A DNA stretch of 64,000 bases from Silene latifolia (Eukaryota > Streptophyta > Magnoliopsida > Caryophyllales > Caryophyllaceae). Position numbers and translations under genes: made by a program. The notes under the pieces were generated by a model. The model made no database searches. It was not told the DNA's origin and saw only the letters and a program-made list of their open reading frames with translations. Shown in pieces: positions 43,037-56,504 of the stretch (its first letter is position 1; every line of letters starts with the position of its first letter). The stretch covers positions 147,108,922 to 147,172,921 of the forward strand of contig NC_133538.1 in assembly GCF_048544455.1 (NCBI RefSeq), written 5' to 3'.

Positions 43037-44123
43037 TCCCATTATACTACTTAGATTAGCAAGCTCTCTTAATACTTTCTTAATCAAGTTCAAATCATTC
43101 CTTAATCTTGTAATCAACTTTTAATATAGTCTTAATACAAATCTCAATACTTAATCTTTCCTTAATTTCTCTATTTTTCTTCATTTATTTTGGGTAATTA
43201 GAAGATTATTTGGGTTTATTTGGAGGATTGACAACCTTCCATCAATCATCAAGTACTTCTATTATTCTTTGCTTTATTATTTGGAATCATCTTCATAAGT
43301 ATAATTCTCTCTTAACCTTTTTTTAATTATTGTTAATCATTTTCATTTATTCATCATGTTTTGCTTTGCTAGTATGATTGACAACCTTGTTAGCATGTTA
43401 AACTCGATAATGAGTGAGTAGTTTCCTTAACTAGGGTTAATGGGGAATTAGGGGAAACCAACATGGGGATTTATTCACGCTTAATCTAATGTGTTTTCAT
43501 AATTAATTTGCTTGCTTGTTATGATTTCAACTTATGCACATGTTATGTTTGATGAAATGCGAGCCTATGAATCCTTGCATTTTTTACCCATCATTTATCT
43601 TTTCAATGAGACTTGTAAGCTTATACACCAACTCGGGTCTCATTAGGCCATGCATATAGTTGAATAGGAAGAACTAAGTCGACTTGTAGGTGTTTTACAA
43701 TCTAATCGATTCGGCTTCGGGACCCAAACCTTCTTAGGGATTGTAAGCTTATACACCAACTCGATCCCATCACAATAATAAGCGCTTGCATCTAGTAGAA
43801 AACATGTTTGTATGATCAACTCCCATTAATCCCCTATGAACCCATGACACCCTAGTGCTTTTAATCAATTGTTTACATCTCATTTTAATCACCTTGCTTG
43901 TTTTTATTACTTTGCTTTATATTGTTGATTAGTTTAGTTAATCTCCTATCTCAACCCAAATTGTGACACCCTAAGACACAACCATTTACAAATAAAAATC
44001 CTACATCAATACCCATTCCTTGGGATCTGACCTTTACTTATCTCTTTGCTAAGAGTAGTTTGTGAAGTTATAAATATTGTTTTGGTTAGGTAGCTTTTGG
44101 CGACGAGTTATAAACCGACACCA

Positions 44124-44832
44124 GCCATCTTGATTTGGTTAGCCCGGTAGAACCATTGATGAAATATAGTAAAGCGTTATTGTGTTATCAACCAGTATGT
44201 CTATATGAAGTAAAGGGAAGTCATCTTTGGTATTTACTTTGTTCAGATCTCATAAGTCAACGCACACCCGTACTTTGTCGTTTTTCTTGGCACAAGTACA
44301 ACCCGGTCGTATTATTCTGACACCTTGATGAGCCTAGCTTTAAAATTTTTATCTACTTATTCCTTAAACTTCAAAGAACACTCAAGATGCATTCTGCGCA
44401 ACTTCTTTTTGAGTGGCTTGGAAGGGGCTTAATCGGAATCATGTGCTCGACAATAACCCTGTCAATATCCGACATGTCCTTGTAAGACCATGCAAAGACG
44501 TCTCTGAGTTCATTAAGGAGACTGATGTAACCCTGTTGTTCTGCGGTATCTAAGGTAGTTCATATCTGAAGATCTTTGGGCTCTATGGTAGTACCCACAT
44601 TGATAGTCTCAGTGTCTTTGACAACCGAAGTTTTCTGCTCGCATTCCTCCAAGCCCTTGGCTAGATTGTGAGGCAATTTTTTTATGCCCGCCTTTTTATG
44701 AATTCTTGGGTCCGCCACTAGTTGGACTCATGTACATTGTGAAAAAAACATGTTCCTTTCTTAAAAATGAAGTTTCTGATTGTTGACGTGTGAATAAAGA
44801 TATGGTGCAGGACTTGAGGTAGTATGTGACCT
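44124..44832 (-). pseudogene. Tat/Ogre-type Ty3 RT relic
   Basis: Minus-strand frames give, in order, KGLEECEQKTSVVKD, INVGTTIEPKDLQ, LLNELRDVFAWSYKDMSDID, VEHMIPIKPLPSHSKKKLRRMH, SLKFKE, then after a frameshift VNTKDDFPLLHIDILVDNT and ANQIKMA at the boundary. This is the N-terminal part of a Tat-lineage RT. The active-site YVDD region is absent, because the relic ends at the LTR of family C, which may have inserted into it. It is not the pol of family C. Confidence 0.82.
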
Positions 44833-47215
44833 CTTTTTTGGTGGAATTGTAAGTTTCATTAAAATCAAACCTCTTGAATAGAGGAATTCACCAATACAAA
44901 CGACCATTTTGTAAATATTCTAACAAAGAGGACTCATATACACCATTTTAAGAGTCTACGAACTACTCTTACAATTCGACATATAAATTAACAATCATTT
45001 TAAAGCACTCCTGATTTAAGACACCATAGTTTATCAATATGCTTAATAGAGCCTAGTGTTAGTCCTTGCAGCCTCAACTTTCACTCTACTTTCACCTCTT
45101 GAATAATTTTCTCAAGTTTGATTACATAGCGTTCCTGCCTGCAAATATTCCTAGCTTGCCAGAACCTATTCTAAACAACAAAAATCAGGGAATAAGGAGT
45201 AGGCGAACAAAACCAGTAACCTGCGTCATTCTCAGAAAATTGCTAGCAGATACCATTCCATTTACCGGAATCTGAATCCAATCTAACAGCAAAGCTTAGC
45301 ACCTCTTAGTATAGTTACACTCTTGAAACAAGTGATCGTGAGATTCATCACCCATACCACAAATATATCATGATCAGCAATCCCCATTCTATGAAGTCTA
45401 TCAAGAGTCAACAATCTGCCTTGTTTAATCAACCAAAGGATAAATGTGTGTTTAGGAATGTTGAATTTATTACATACCTCGGTTAACTAAGGAACCTTGC
45501 CACTACCATCTAGACTCGGCCATTTATATCCACAAGCAATAGTGTACTCTACATTCTCCCCCAGCCATTTATCATTCACATAACCATCTTTCATTTTGTC
45601 TTTAACTTTACAGATCCTCATCCAAGACTAAGAGCTAAAACTTGTAGGTATATAATTCATCAATAAGGATCCCTTCAAATAAATGTTATCAATCCCTTTA
45701 ATCCATAAATGGTCTTTCTTTGTAACTATCCACCAGACTAACTTTTCTATAGCAGCAAGGTTCTAAATTTTACTATCTACCAACCCTATCCACCATTATT
45801 TTTGCTTTTACATAAAATAATCCAAGAAACCAAGGGAGCTTTTGAATAAGAGTCAGTCCCTTCCCATAAAAAGCTCCTACATAAGGCTCTTATTCTATCC
45901 ATAACCCCTGTAGGCAAAATAAAAATCCGAGACTAGCAGTTATGAATAGTGGAGAGAACATATCTTATCAGTAAAAGTCTCCCAGCATATGAGATTTTTC
46001 TGCAATTCCAACCCTATATCCTTACAACCATCTTGTCAGCTATAATACTGCAATCCAGTTTAGACAATCCCTTATAGGAGATTTTAACACCCAAATATTT
46101 AAAAGGGATAGACCCCTTAGTGAAACCAATATATTAAAGGATGTCAGAAGCAAAGGTAGATTCAATGCCATTGTAAATAATGTCAGACTTCTCAGAATTG
46201 ATATGAAGACCAGAAGCAGCTGAAAAATAGTTGGACACTTCTATAATAGAAATAACAGGCCTCATATCCCCTTTGTAGAAGAGAAGTAGATCATCAATAA
46301 AGATTAAATAGGTCAGGTTTAATCCTTTGCAAAGTGGGTGAAATTTAAAACCAAGGAAACTACATACATCATCAAGTAATCTGCTAAGATATTCAATGCA
46401 AAGGGTAAAGAGCAAGGGGAAATGGGATCCCCTTATCTTAGCCCTCTTTTTTCTTTGAAGAAACCATGAGGCTGACCATTAAATATAATAGAATAAGAGG
46501 GTGTAGTGATGCATTGCAGAATCAAAGCTATTACATTTGGAGGGAAATTTAGATTATGCAACATTTGTTCAACAAAAATCCATTCAATTGAATCATAGGC
46601 TTTCTTGAAGTCAACCTTCATCATACACCTAAGGACACACTTTTCCTAGTGTACAATCTCACAAGATCCTGACTAATGAGGATATTTCCCATTATACATC
46701 GACCTTTAATAAATGCAGATTGGGTAAGATTAAAGATCTTAGAAAGACCATCAACAATTCTACAGCATAAAATTTTAGATATAATTTTGTAGACCAAGGT
46801 GCAGCAGGCAATTGGCCTAAATTGAGTAACAATCACAGGATTATCAATTTTAGGGATCAACACAAGGCTAGTAACATTAATCTGTTTCATTAATTGACCA
46901 TTTTGAAAGAAATCTGTAACAACCATAACAACATCATCTTTGACAATCTCCCATCCTTTCTTAAAGAAGCAACTGGTATATCCATCAGGCCCTAGGCTCT
47001 TGTCATCATAGATTTCAAAAAGAATTTTCTTAATTTCAACTTCAGAGGGAACCGGACACGTACTATTCCAGTCACAAATACAGATATGCCTTCCCGTAGT
47101 CACAATATTCTTATAAAAACCATGAGTGGAGGTATTTTTTCCAAGCAAAGAGACATAATAGGTACAAAAGCATTGAGATCTATTCAAGATATTTACAAAT
47201 CTTCCCATTGATAAT
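44833..47215 (-). mobile_element. 5'-truncated LINE (non-LTR retrotransposon)
   Basis: Minus strand. RT segments: DDKSLGPDGYTSCFFKKGW, FRPIACCTLVYKIISKILC, QSAFIKGRCIMGNILISQ (about 47040-46650); KVDFKKAYDSIEWIFVEQML (46620 on); GLR, stop, GDPISP, frameshift, LLFTLCIEYLSRLL; and LIFIDDLLLF, where plant LINEs usually have FADD. KYLGVKISYKGL follows, then a decayed zf-RVT-like region to about 45100. The 3' end ATGAAACTTACAATTCCACC plus six A is at 44833-44860. The endonuclease half is missing. Stops and frameshifts make it inert. Confidence 0.87.
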
Positions 47216-47825
47216 TGATGGTGAGTGAGTCGTTGTTCACTCAATCAAACACATTTATATTCTCAACAAACAACTAGATAGTGGCTAATTCGAGGTCGAT
47301 CCACGGGACGGTGCACTTTGGGTTCTAAGTCTATCTATCTCAATTTATGCCAATGTCACAATTGGTTTGGGTTAATCATTCTAAACTAATGAAAGAAATA
47401 AAAAAAACAATTAAAGGTAAAACAAGAAACAAAATTAAGGATGTACACAAATGGTAAAAGACACTAGGGTGTCATGGGATCATAGGGGGATCATAGTAAG
47501 ATAGCATAAATGAGCCACATAGATGCAAGCAATTATTATTGTTGGAATTGAGTTAGTTTATATCTTACAATTCCTAGGAAGTTTTGGGTCTTGGAGCCAA
47601 GTCGGTCAAGACTTTACAACACCTACAAGTCGACTTAATTATTCCTATTCAACTATATGCATGGTCTAATAAGCCTTGAGTTGGTTTATATCTTACAAAT
47701 CTTGTTGAAAGGATAAGAGAATCATGCTAGGTTGTCAATCAAGCATTTCATCAAGCATAACATGTTCATAAGTTGAAACTACAACAAGCAAGCATTCATA
47801 TGAACTTATTAAGTAAAGATCTACC
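47216..47825 (-). repeat. C-like LTR fragment (minus)
   Basis: About 610 bp matching the 3' part of the element D LTR (47826 on), for example GGTGTCATGGG and the TTACAA/CTTGTTG blocks. It starts TGATGGTGAG at the LINE boundary. It stops at GATCTACC, where the element D LTR begins, as expected if D inserted into this older LTR. Confidence 0.75.
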
Positions 47826-48839
47826 TGATTCGGTTTAAAACTTTATCGTCTAAGCTAACCAATCAAAACAATATTTATAATCTAAACAAACTACTCTTAG
47901 TAGAGTGGTGAGTAAAGGTCGGATCCCAAAGGACGGGTATTGGATTAAATTATCGATTGCAAGTAGCTACGTCTTAGGGTATCACAATTTAGTTTGGATT
48001 GATATGATTATCTAAACTACTAGACAAGTGAAACAAAGTAAGTAAAATAAATGAGAATGTAAACAATTGATAAAAGGTACTAGGGTGTCATGGGTTTATA
48101 GAGAAATCATGGTGAAAATCGTACAAACATGTTTACATAGATGCAAGCAATTATTGTTGTAGTGGAATCGAGTTTGTTTATGTCTTACAATTTCTAGAAA
48201 GATTTGGGTCTCGGAGCCGAGTCGGTCAAGACTGTACAACACCTACAAATCGATTTAGTTTCTTCTTATTCAACTATATGCATGGTCTAATAAGCCTTGA
48301 GTTAGTTTATATCTTACAAATCTTATTGAATGGATAAGAGATTCATGCAAGGTTGTCAATCAAGCAATTCATCAAGCATAATATGTGCATAAGTTGAAAT
48401 TACAACAAGCAAGCATTCTTAAGAAAACATATTAGATTAAGTATGGATCTACCCCCATGATTGGTTCCCCTAATCCCCCATTAACCCAAGCTAGGTGACT
48501 ACTCACTCATGATCATGGTAAACATGCTAATAGGGGTGTCATTCATATTAAGAAGTCCAAACATGATGAATGATTAGGATAACAAACAATAATTAAGCAA
48601 AGGGTAAAGAAATTGTGCCGAACTTATGATGAACAAATGGAAGGAAAGAATAATAGAAGAAAACTTAATTGATGAATGAAGAGTTGTTAATTATTCAATA
48701 AACCCCAAACAATCTTCCAATTCCTCAACTAGATCTAAGATTTCTTCAACAATAATTAAGGAAGGATTAATAAGTAATTAAGCTAATTGATTTCTAATCT
48801 ACTCTAATGACTTCATGCTCATCTCCTAATACAATGGAG

Positions 48840-48847
48840 TATTTATA
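48840..48847 (-). promoter_or_regulatory. TATA box of element D LTR
   Basis: TATAAATA on the minus strand, 109 bp downstream of the array in element orientation. Confidence 0.55.
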
Positions 48848-48955
48848 CTAAGTACAAGTATTAGGGTAACTAAGGGCTTAAATGATGATTAAGTCCCTAA
48901 GATGAAGATTAACGCCTTGCAAGTCCCATGAGGAGTCCCACGACCCGCCTATGTT

Positions 48956-49043
48956 GGACGCTTGTGCTGCTTGAGGATATGCCCGTCCCATCGTTGGGAC
49001 GCCCGGAGTTAGCCTTGGGTCGCCAAACTTGAGGTCGGGACGC
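48956..49043. repeat. GGGACGCC keyword array in element D LTR
   Basis: GGACGC-like words start at 48956, 48997, 49018 (GGTCGC) and 49038, with gaps 41, 21 and 20. An inverted CGTCCC is at 48984. Two are extended to GGGACGCCCGGA. It occupies the position of the GAGCGTC array in the family C LTR but with a different word. Confidence 0.7.
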
Positions 49044-49187
49044 CCGGATTGTTGCACAGCTTGACTTCTCTTCTTCTTGACTGCCTCAAGATTCGTGGGG
49101 ATCATTAAGGAGTCGTGGGGGTCTTCATCATTGCCCATTTTACTTGGTTTGTTAACTTAGGCCTTTAATATTGGTATCCTCTTTGTT

Positions 49188-49192
49188 GCTTG
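49188..49192. repeat. TSD of Copia 2, left (GCTTG)
   Basis: Matches 57776-57780. Confidence 0.92.
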
Positions 49193-50483
49193 TGTTGGAA
49201 AACATATTTTAAATATCACATATTTTGGTTTAAAGTTTTAGTCATAAAAACTTAAAGATATTATGCATGCAAAACTAGAAAAGAATAAGAAAAATCGTTT
49301 CATAACATATGAATATTTCGACTATTATGGGCACCAACAAGATCTCCTACTTGTTAGTTCTTGTGCTATAATGAATATTAGGATGATCCTCCAAAAATCC
49401 CAAAGTAGAGATTCTCCTCTTGATTGCACCCAAGATTATACCTTATCCCCATTAAATAATATTAGCTAGATATTAGTTTAGTAGTTGACCTTAAAATTGA
49501 TTACTAATACTCATATATTACATTAATAATATTAGTAATTTGATTTGAACAATTTAGAACATAATTTCTCCAATTTTGGAGAAAGATGAACAAGGTAAGA
49601 GAGAGTTTTCATGTGTTTTTTAATGGTTGAGTGTATTAGAAAATATAAGAACAAAACTCCCTTAAGGAGAGCAAGGCAACCGGTTTTGGTGAGAGGAGGA
49701 CCAATATATGGTCCTTCACTTTTTCTTTTGTTCTTTTCTATATCTTAGACTTGTAAGACTAGGTGTAGGTTAGGTATCATTAGTTTATTTTATTTCATAA
49801 AATAATTAACCCACTAACACCCATAACACTCATTATTTCGGTCCATTAATATAAAATGGACTACCATTTTATTTTGTCAATTTGACAATTGTCACACAAT
49901 ATGTCACATGTAGTATGTTACATGTTATTAATTAATTTGATGCATATTTATCACATAAATATCATTTCATGAATTAATTAAATTACATACAACAAATTGA
50001 CTAGTGATACTTGATCACATAAATAAAATGGGTCATATAATTATAATTCACAACATCTTGTAATTATAATTAACCATTCATTCTTATTTCTATCGTTTCT
50101 CAAACAATAAAAAATTTTAGTAATAAAGCATTTTATTACCAAAATAAATCTTATTTAATCTCATTAAAATAAGAAATCAATATTCTCTCTCACAAATGAA
50201 TTGTTCAATTTTAAGGAATTGATCAACTTGTATCGTCATACAACAAATCAACTTTATAGATAAGGGCATCATCCTTTAGGTGTGACCTTAAGGGATCAAC
50301 TGACCACCACCGTCCCACGACAGTAACGTCAAACTCTAGCAAGCCAATCGTTACCGATTAATGTTGATCAGTTGACTATAAAATGAATCATCCCTTACAT
50401 ATTCTTAAAATGAGATTTAAACATGTGATCAATATGATCGACAATTGTGATCGCATTATTGTCGGAGGACACATATTCCAACA
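49193..50483 (-). repeat. Copia 2 3' LTR
   Basis: 1291 bp, TGTTGGAAAACAT...TTCCAACA. It is very similar to 56505-57775; small indels near 49895 and 50090 distinguish them. Confidence 0.93.
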
Positions 50484-51849
50484 ATCTCCCACTTGTCCTC
50501 GACAAGTGTGTGTCACCAATTCTCTTGTCCTATTACTATCTCCCACTCAATGCAAGGTGTCTTTCAGGTCGTACTTGCAGGTGATCATATCGAGAGTGGT
50601 TTCCTCGATCTGGAGAATAACTGATTGACCGGAGTTATCTACCATAGATACCATCCGAGCGTGGCCACGCATTTCCAGTTCATTACTCCTCGAGTGGCCC
50701 TAAGATATTGTTGTAACCCTGACAAGGGGTTGGACAATTCCTATCGCACTTATTCCCTTCGACTAGCCACAGCCATCATAACCCAAAATATGCCCATTTG
50801 ACAACATTTACGAAGGTCGTAGTAACACAAATCAAAGTTAATCTGAAACTGTGCCACTTTAGGCGAATAGTCTTTAGTCAAAAGAATCGACTCATTAGAA
50901 TACTATAGTAGCTCTCGCCACGACCAGGCTATATAAATTTGCCAGAACTCTATAAGCGGTCACTGCCCGACAAAGTGTTCCTAACAGTCTGCCTATATGA
51001 TCGACTAGTCATCTAACATAACTGTACGGCACTTGAACTTGCCATCAATCGCATCACACTCTAGTCACTTCGAGACGTTACCTCATACAAGTGACTATGG
51101 GCGAATACTATGTTAATCCGGGTTCACTTTAACGGGGTTCAATATTGTCTCTACAACCCGTTTGGATGTAACAAAGTACATGAAAAGAGTTTTTAATGTA
51201 AAAACTCGAACGACAAATGCGATTATCACATATGAATAGTCAATGCCTGATTACTATTTAATATTCTATAATCTAATTTGATCTTGTATGTAGTTGTTCA
51301 TTTCAATTCAATTGAAATGACATGACTCATCATGTTTAGCCTATGAATAGGCCTTGCTAAGTAGGTTTTAGCAACTCCCTGCTCAACCTTGCTACATACT
51401 TGTTTTCCTCTCTTAATGTATACATTTGCATTACAAAACTTTCTGAGTACGTGTCTAGATCCAATCTAGACATAGGCTTTCTTGCCTTAAAATAGCTCCC
51501 ACTGTTTTAAAAGTGTGCGGAACTCATCCCTCTTGCACATCCCATGATTGCAAGTGTACTCAATTTCCGTTGTAAATATTTCTCATTGTTCTTTATTTCC
51601 TAGAACGATTCTAGAAAATCTATTTCTTAAATAACGTAGCCACAATGGTATCTTAACCATCCTAATGTGTTTTGATTATGGTTTTGTCGTAAACCATGCG
51701 CAATCTCAATTGTCAATTGTTATTTGTGTAACACCCTTACACATAATTGCATCAAAAACACTTTGCTTTATATCCTTAATGTTTCTGCAAGTACTTAAGG
51801 GTAATCTTTATTGCTTACTTGGTAACTATTACTTAAATTCTATTTGAAA
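50484..51849 (-). other. Copia 2 PPT and 3' non-coding region
   Basis: The PPT (50484-50497) reads GACAAGTGGGAGAT on the minus strand. The rest aligns with the Copia 1 3' UTR at its start; I read no gene in it. Confidence 0.65.
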
Positions 51850-52130
51850 CAATTCATCATACTCAAAGTATATGAAGTGTTATACATGATTTCCTATTTA
51901 ATTGATTCGGCAGCGGAAGCAAATGGAATCAATCAAATATGTTCAACTCGATTGAACTAGTCATGAATCTTATCAACATAAGACTCGTTATTTGACATTA
52001 ATATCATGTAGATTTATCTCCATAAATCCGGATATTAAAGATGTACTATATTTCTCCAAAGTCGTAAATCATTCGCAATGATCAATATGTCATCCACATA
52101 TAAGACTACTAAAATTTCCGTAACTCCCAC
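51850..52130 (-). pseudogene. Copia 2 RT relic with intact YVDD
   Basis: The minus strand reads YMKFSGS, then in the next frame VTEILVVLYVDDILIIANDL (about 52125-52070), the Copia RT catalytic block with both aspartates. After a gap with stops comes IPFASAAESI, matching the IPYASAIGSI block between RT and RNase H. The frame is broken and most of pol is missing. Confidence 0.78.
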
Positions 52131-54340
52131 TAAACTTCATGTATAAACACAACTTCTCGACTTATCGAGAAATGTTTTATAACATGATCAAAACATTGAT
52201 TCCAACTCATTGATGTCCTACTTAAGAACCTCTCTTAAGTTTCTAATTGAAGAAGTGGGTTTTAGATTCACTCGCTTTATATATTTCATAATGAAACACA
52301 ATCCCTAAGAAGATCTAAATAGACTTAAGCATTTCAACTAGTGCAAAACCCTTTGCTACCAATCAAGCTTTGATATCTAACAATTCACTTAGAATATAAT
52401 TTGTTTCGGATTTTCATGGCTCTTAAGCCTTGTATTGAGTTGTGACTTAAACACTCTCATGTAAGTCATATGTTCATTACTTTCCAGAAGTAATCAACTT
52501 GAATCAAACAATTTCTTTGTAAGTTGCAAGTTCTTTACTTTCTAAAAGTAACACTAATTCATCATCTTCAACAAGTGATGACTTTAACCGTTTATTGTTT
52601 GAGAAAAAACGTCTTACACAAAACGTCTCATGTAGCCAAGAAAGACCAGTTTCTTGCGACAGAACATTCTTTGTGGCTCTTGAATGATTTCTCCCACTCT
52701 GTCTTCTAGAAATAAACTTGTATTCTAGAAAGAAAGCTTCATGAGCGAAAAACTTGTTGTACTCGTAATTATAGTAAGGAAAAATGAGCATTTGTTTCTT
52801 GTGAAAACTTACAAGCATGGTACTCTACCATTTCATATCACATATTAATTACTTTAGATTTAGTGGAAAAATAATTTAGACAAAATGATAAAATACCCAA
52901 AAGGATCAAGTAACTCAAATTAACTTGATTGAAGTCCAAAACATATCGAATAGCGTTTGATTTCTTTATCCAACCACACATTATCTCATAATGCGTGCTA
53001 AGAGAGATTAATTTGGGATACTATATCACATTTCCTTTAGCTTATATCAAAGTCTTCACTTTGATAATCCCATCACGACTAGATCGTGATTTTTTTTTAA
53101 CTCTTTGAACTTCGTCAAATATTTCTCTATTTACCTTATTAAGTGAACACAATAGTGTCAACCTAAATCGTTGGTAAAAGAAAATGATCAACCTATTTTG
53201 GATCAATGATTTACAACCTCGATCTCCTTTTCAACCAAAAGGCACGAGACATCTTGCTTTGAATACAAGATACGCATATACCATAAGATCTAATGGTTTC
53301 AAGAGTACTCGATAACTCTTTGCATTCATCATTCCAGAATCTAAGGTTTAATCTTGGGTTACCAATTTGAGTCTTGCATCATCTACATGATATATCATTC
53401 TAGTTTGGTTTAGAATATATTCACCTTGATAATAGGCTAGCCATACATCAAATCCTGGTGTATAGGGTCACAAAAGTGAAACCTCTTTTGTATCTTAACA
53501 AGTTTATATTCTTATTTAGAGTTTATGCACTTAATAGTCACAATTAAGTACAACTCTAAACCCAAAACTAGATTGAGTACACAATGACTCTACCTCTCAA
53601 CATCATTGTTGCAAGTCGTCATATTTTAATCATCCTATATATCAAGTACAATGATGAAAACCACCACCGGTTTCTAATATTGACGAAGTAGTACTAGCAA
53701 AATTTATGTCAATCAAATAAAAATTTAAAGAAGAAGGTCCCATTAGATGTCCCACAACTAACTTGTTGATTCTTCAATAATTTGGGGTAGTTTCCTTTCT
53801 AGCGTCCAACAATTAAGACAATGGAAACTTTATCGGTCGGGATTGATAGGTTTAGTATTGTTATTCTAAATAACGTTACTTTTAACATTACCTTGTATTA
53901 ATTCCATTCTAATTTTACTTCTTTAAAACCTTATCCTTTTCTTAACGGTTTAAGAGAATGCTCCCACTCATTTCAATGAGTCTTTGCTTTGAGAAGCAAA
54001 ATTATATTCATGAAGACTACTCTTCATTCCTTTGTTTAGTCTTAAAACTTTCATTGAAGTGGAAACAATTTATCGCTTCAAGGTACTTAATTCAATTAAG
54101 TATATGAAAAACAATCCATTGTAAGTAGATGTGTTAGTCAAGAATCAAAAACCTGTTTGATAATGAATAACTTTCATATATACTCTTCACAAGAGATCCT
54201 TACAATGAATAATTCGAGGTTTTAGAAGAAAATTCATATTTATCTTTAGTTACGACGTTTTAATGGAGATTTGAATCAAAAATCGAAATGATATCGTATA
54301 TGAATTGTGGTAAAGAAATAGAACAATATTATAACGGAAT
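52131..54340 (-). other. Copia 2 decayed pol interval without gag
   Basis: 2.2 kb, AT-rich, no readable domain. The bases just downstream of the leader (about 54340) have no match to the Copia 1 gag, so gag has been deleted or replaced. Confidence 0.55.
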
Positions 54341-56490
54341 AGTGGAAAACTTAACATTTATCGTTTTATTAATACTTGTAAATAAGTATAGGATTTACAT
54401 ACTGACCCCTACCCAACTATGATAAATGATTCCGAGATCCAAATTCATATTAACTTGGGCACGGGATAGCCGATGAAACCCTTATCAATATAACTCGGTG
54501 GACTAACTCTTTAATCGATTCTACTTTTAGAATTCTCGGTCGATAAAATTACTCTAATATTTATCTATAGCCCGGAACACATGCGACTACGGTCACGAAT
54601 ACTTCCGTTGAGGTCAATCCAAATTTCAAATAAATGTGTTCATGATCCAAATTCACATCAACTTGGGCACGGGATAGCCGATGAAACCCTCATCAACACG
54701 AATTCGGTGGATAGACATTTATCACCCACTTCCCCTACGTAACAAGGTTTGTACCCCGGGATGGCCGAGTGTACTCCCTCGCGAAATAGGTTTTCATGGT
54801 TTCTACTTTTTGGTAAGGCTATGTCTCAATTGTTTATTTTTAGCGAAAGGTCATGTCAATTTATTATCTATCACATTTTAAGTGAACTAAAGCGGTGAAC
54901 TATGATAATTATAATTGACACGGTCGATAAACTCGATTAGAAGATAATGCATGTTTTGGTTATGGCGATTTAGCGATGCATGCAACATATAAATAAAATG
55001 CAAAGCATAAATTAAATCCTAGTATGGCCTTCCTAAAATAGAAAATCTAATTAAATATTACATATTCGGAAACCAACTCCATTGGTCCCTTGAACTTCGG
55101 TTTTGGCACGCATCTCGAGGTAACACCGTCTTTAATGGATCGCCTTCTTGAGTGACACCGTCATCAAGGAACTCCGAAATAATTAAATTACATAACAAAT
55201 TACATAATTTCCTATTATACATATGTAATTAAAATAAAATAAATCTATTAAATTACAAAACGGTGATACGAGATCACAATAAATTACAACCGAATTGATA
55301 TTCCCATACTTTCGGGAAATACCAATTAAAACTAAGGCCATACTAAGTAAAAATTACATAAAATAAAATTATGACAATTATAAATAAAATGCAGCATTAT
55401 AATATGTTTGAACATGCCCAATTTTATGCTAAATCGCCTTTAAAGAGCCAATATCGTATATTAAACGGTTTTTATGGATTTGCGTGATTCAACCTTTTAA
55501 AATCACAATAAATTACATAAAATCATATTTATGCACAAGTTAATTACCCTAACCAACTTAGGACTCAAAATTAGTCTCCACTAACTATTTGACTATAATT
55601 AACTCATATTTCTTAAAATTGTTCATTAATGGACTCAAAATTATAATAAAATGCTATAAACTTCAAATAAATCACAAAAATTTCAAATAAATTTGAAATT
55701 TGAAATTTAAACTCATGAACATTCTGGAAAAATACCATGACACTCATAATGTTCAAAAACTTAGGTTAAAAATTTCGAAATTTATCGGGAAAAACAATGT
55801 TGCGGTTTATCGGATTTATCAAATATAATCATAAAAATATGAGAAAAATTATATTTATCAAATTTTCAATTTTAGATCTGAAAAAGATAATAAAATGCAA
55901 CATGTGACATTTTTCCTTAGTCATGAAGTATGTTTTAGCAATTATTCACTAATTAAGTCACTATTTATGCTATTTTTCATCAAAAATTCATAAATCATGC
56001 AAAAAACTTCATTATAGCCTATTATTTTACACACATCTTATAAAAATGCATGTGACAACATACTATATTTATATGACCAGATTCGAAATATTTCTCATAT
56101 TAACCTATTTTCATTTAAATTCGATTTTTATCATGAAAAATCTATATTTCGAGCATAAGATCTCCAAAAAATCTGAAAATTTCCAGATCATCTAAAAATA
56201 ATATATGTGAAAACATATCCAAAAACCACAGGAAAATTCGAAGTTTAGCTAATTTTAGTCCGAAAATGACATTTTTATCATAAAATCACATTTTAATGCC
56301 ATTATTAAATAAAATGAACAATAAAAATCCATAAATTAACCAACATGTCCTAAAAATCACTTAGGACCAGAAAATTTTAACATGCAAAATTGTTTCATGA
56401 TTTATCTTCATAAATCCTAGATAACAAGTTTTATATGTTAATTAAATTAACTCAGAAAAACTACCCGATCTTGCATGCAACAACCATAAT
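54341..56490 (-). other. Copia 2 leader with an internal duplication
   Basis: Non-coding and homologous to 9062-11265. A ~67-bp block containing ACTTGGGCACGGGATAGCCG occurs at 54436-54502 and again at 54644-54711; Copia 1 has only one diverged copy near 9150. Confidence 0.75.
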
Positions 56491-56502
56491 GCTCTGATAC
56501 GA
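56491..56502 (-). other. Copia 2 PBS, one mismatch
   Basis: The minus strand reads TCGTATCAGAGC against TGGTATCAGAGC, two bases from the LTR. Confidence 0.85.
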
Positions 56503-56504
56503 CT

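Larger units (their letters stand above)
16228..44123 (+). mobile_element. Family C Athila-like element, 5'-truncated, RT/IN-less, host of three insertions
   Basis: After removing element B, the solo LTR and the Tekay element, this reads gag, protease, a short extra ORF, a phased keyword array, leader, env-like ORF, 3' UTR with PPT, and LTR. RT, RNase H and integrase are absent. The 5' LTR and PBS are missing, because the sequence starts abruptly inside gag after family A gag at about 16228. The right end abuts a Tat-type RT relic. The pol-less structure parallels family A/B, so these look like non-autonomous Athila derivatives dependent on other elements for enzymes. Confidence 0.75.
42733..44123 (+). 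repeat. Family C 3' LTR, second part
   Basis: Continues the LTR after Tekay, giving about 1.72 kb in total. It carries the keyword array (42749-42861), a TATA box at 43029, and GTAAGCTTATACACCAACTC-type duplicated words near 43616 and 43746. The end AAACCGACACCA aligns with the LTR end of element D (47826), so the boundary is good to a few bases. No PBS follows; a Tat-type RT relic abuts. Confidence 0.8.
47826..49192 (-). repeat. Element D LTR, first part (split by Copia 2)
   Basis: A C-like LTR on the minus strand, starting TGATTCGG on the plus strand. Together with 57781-57978 it is about 1.57 kb. It carries GGGACGCC keywords (48956-49043) and a TATAAATA at 48840-48847, in the same order as the family C LTR. 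Confidence 0.82.

Noticed and set aside
44124-44832. RT belonging to family C
   Set aside because: It is outside the family C LTR, on the opposite strand and of Tat type.
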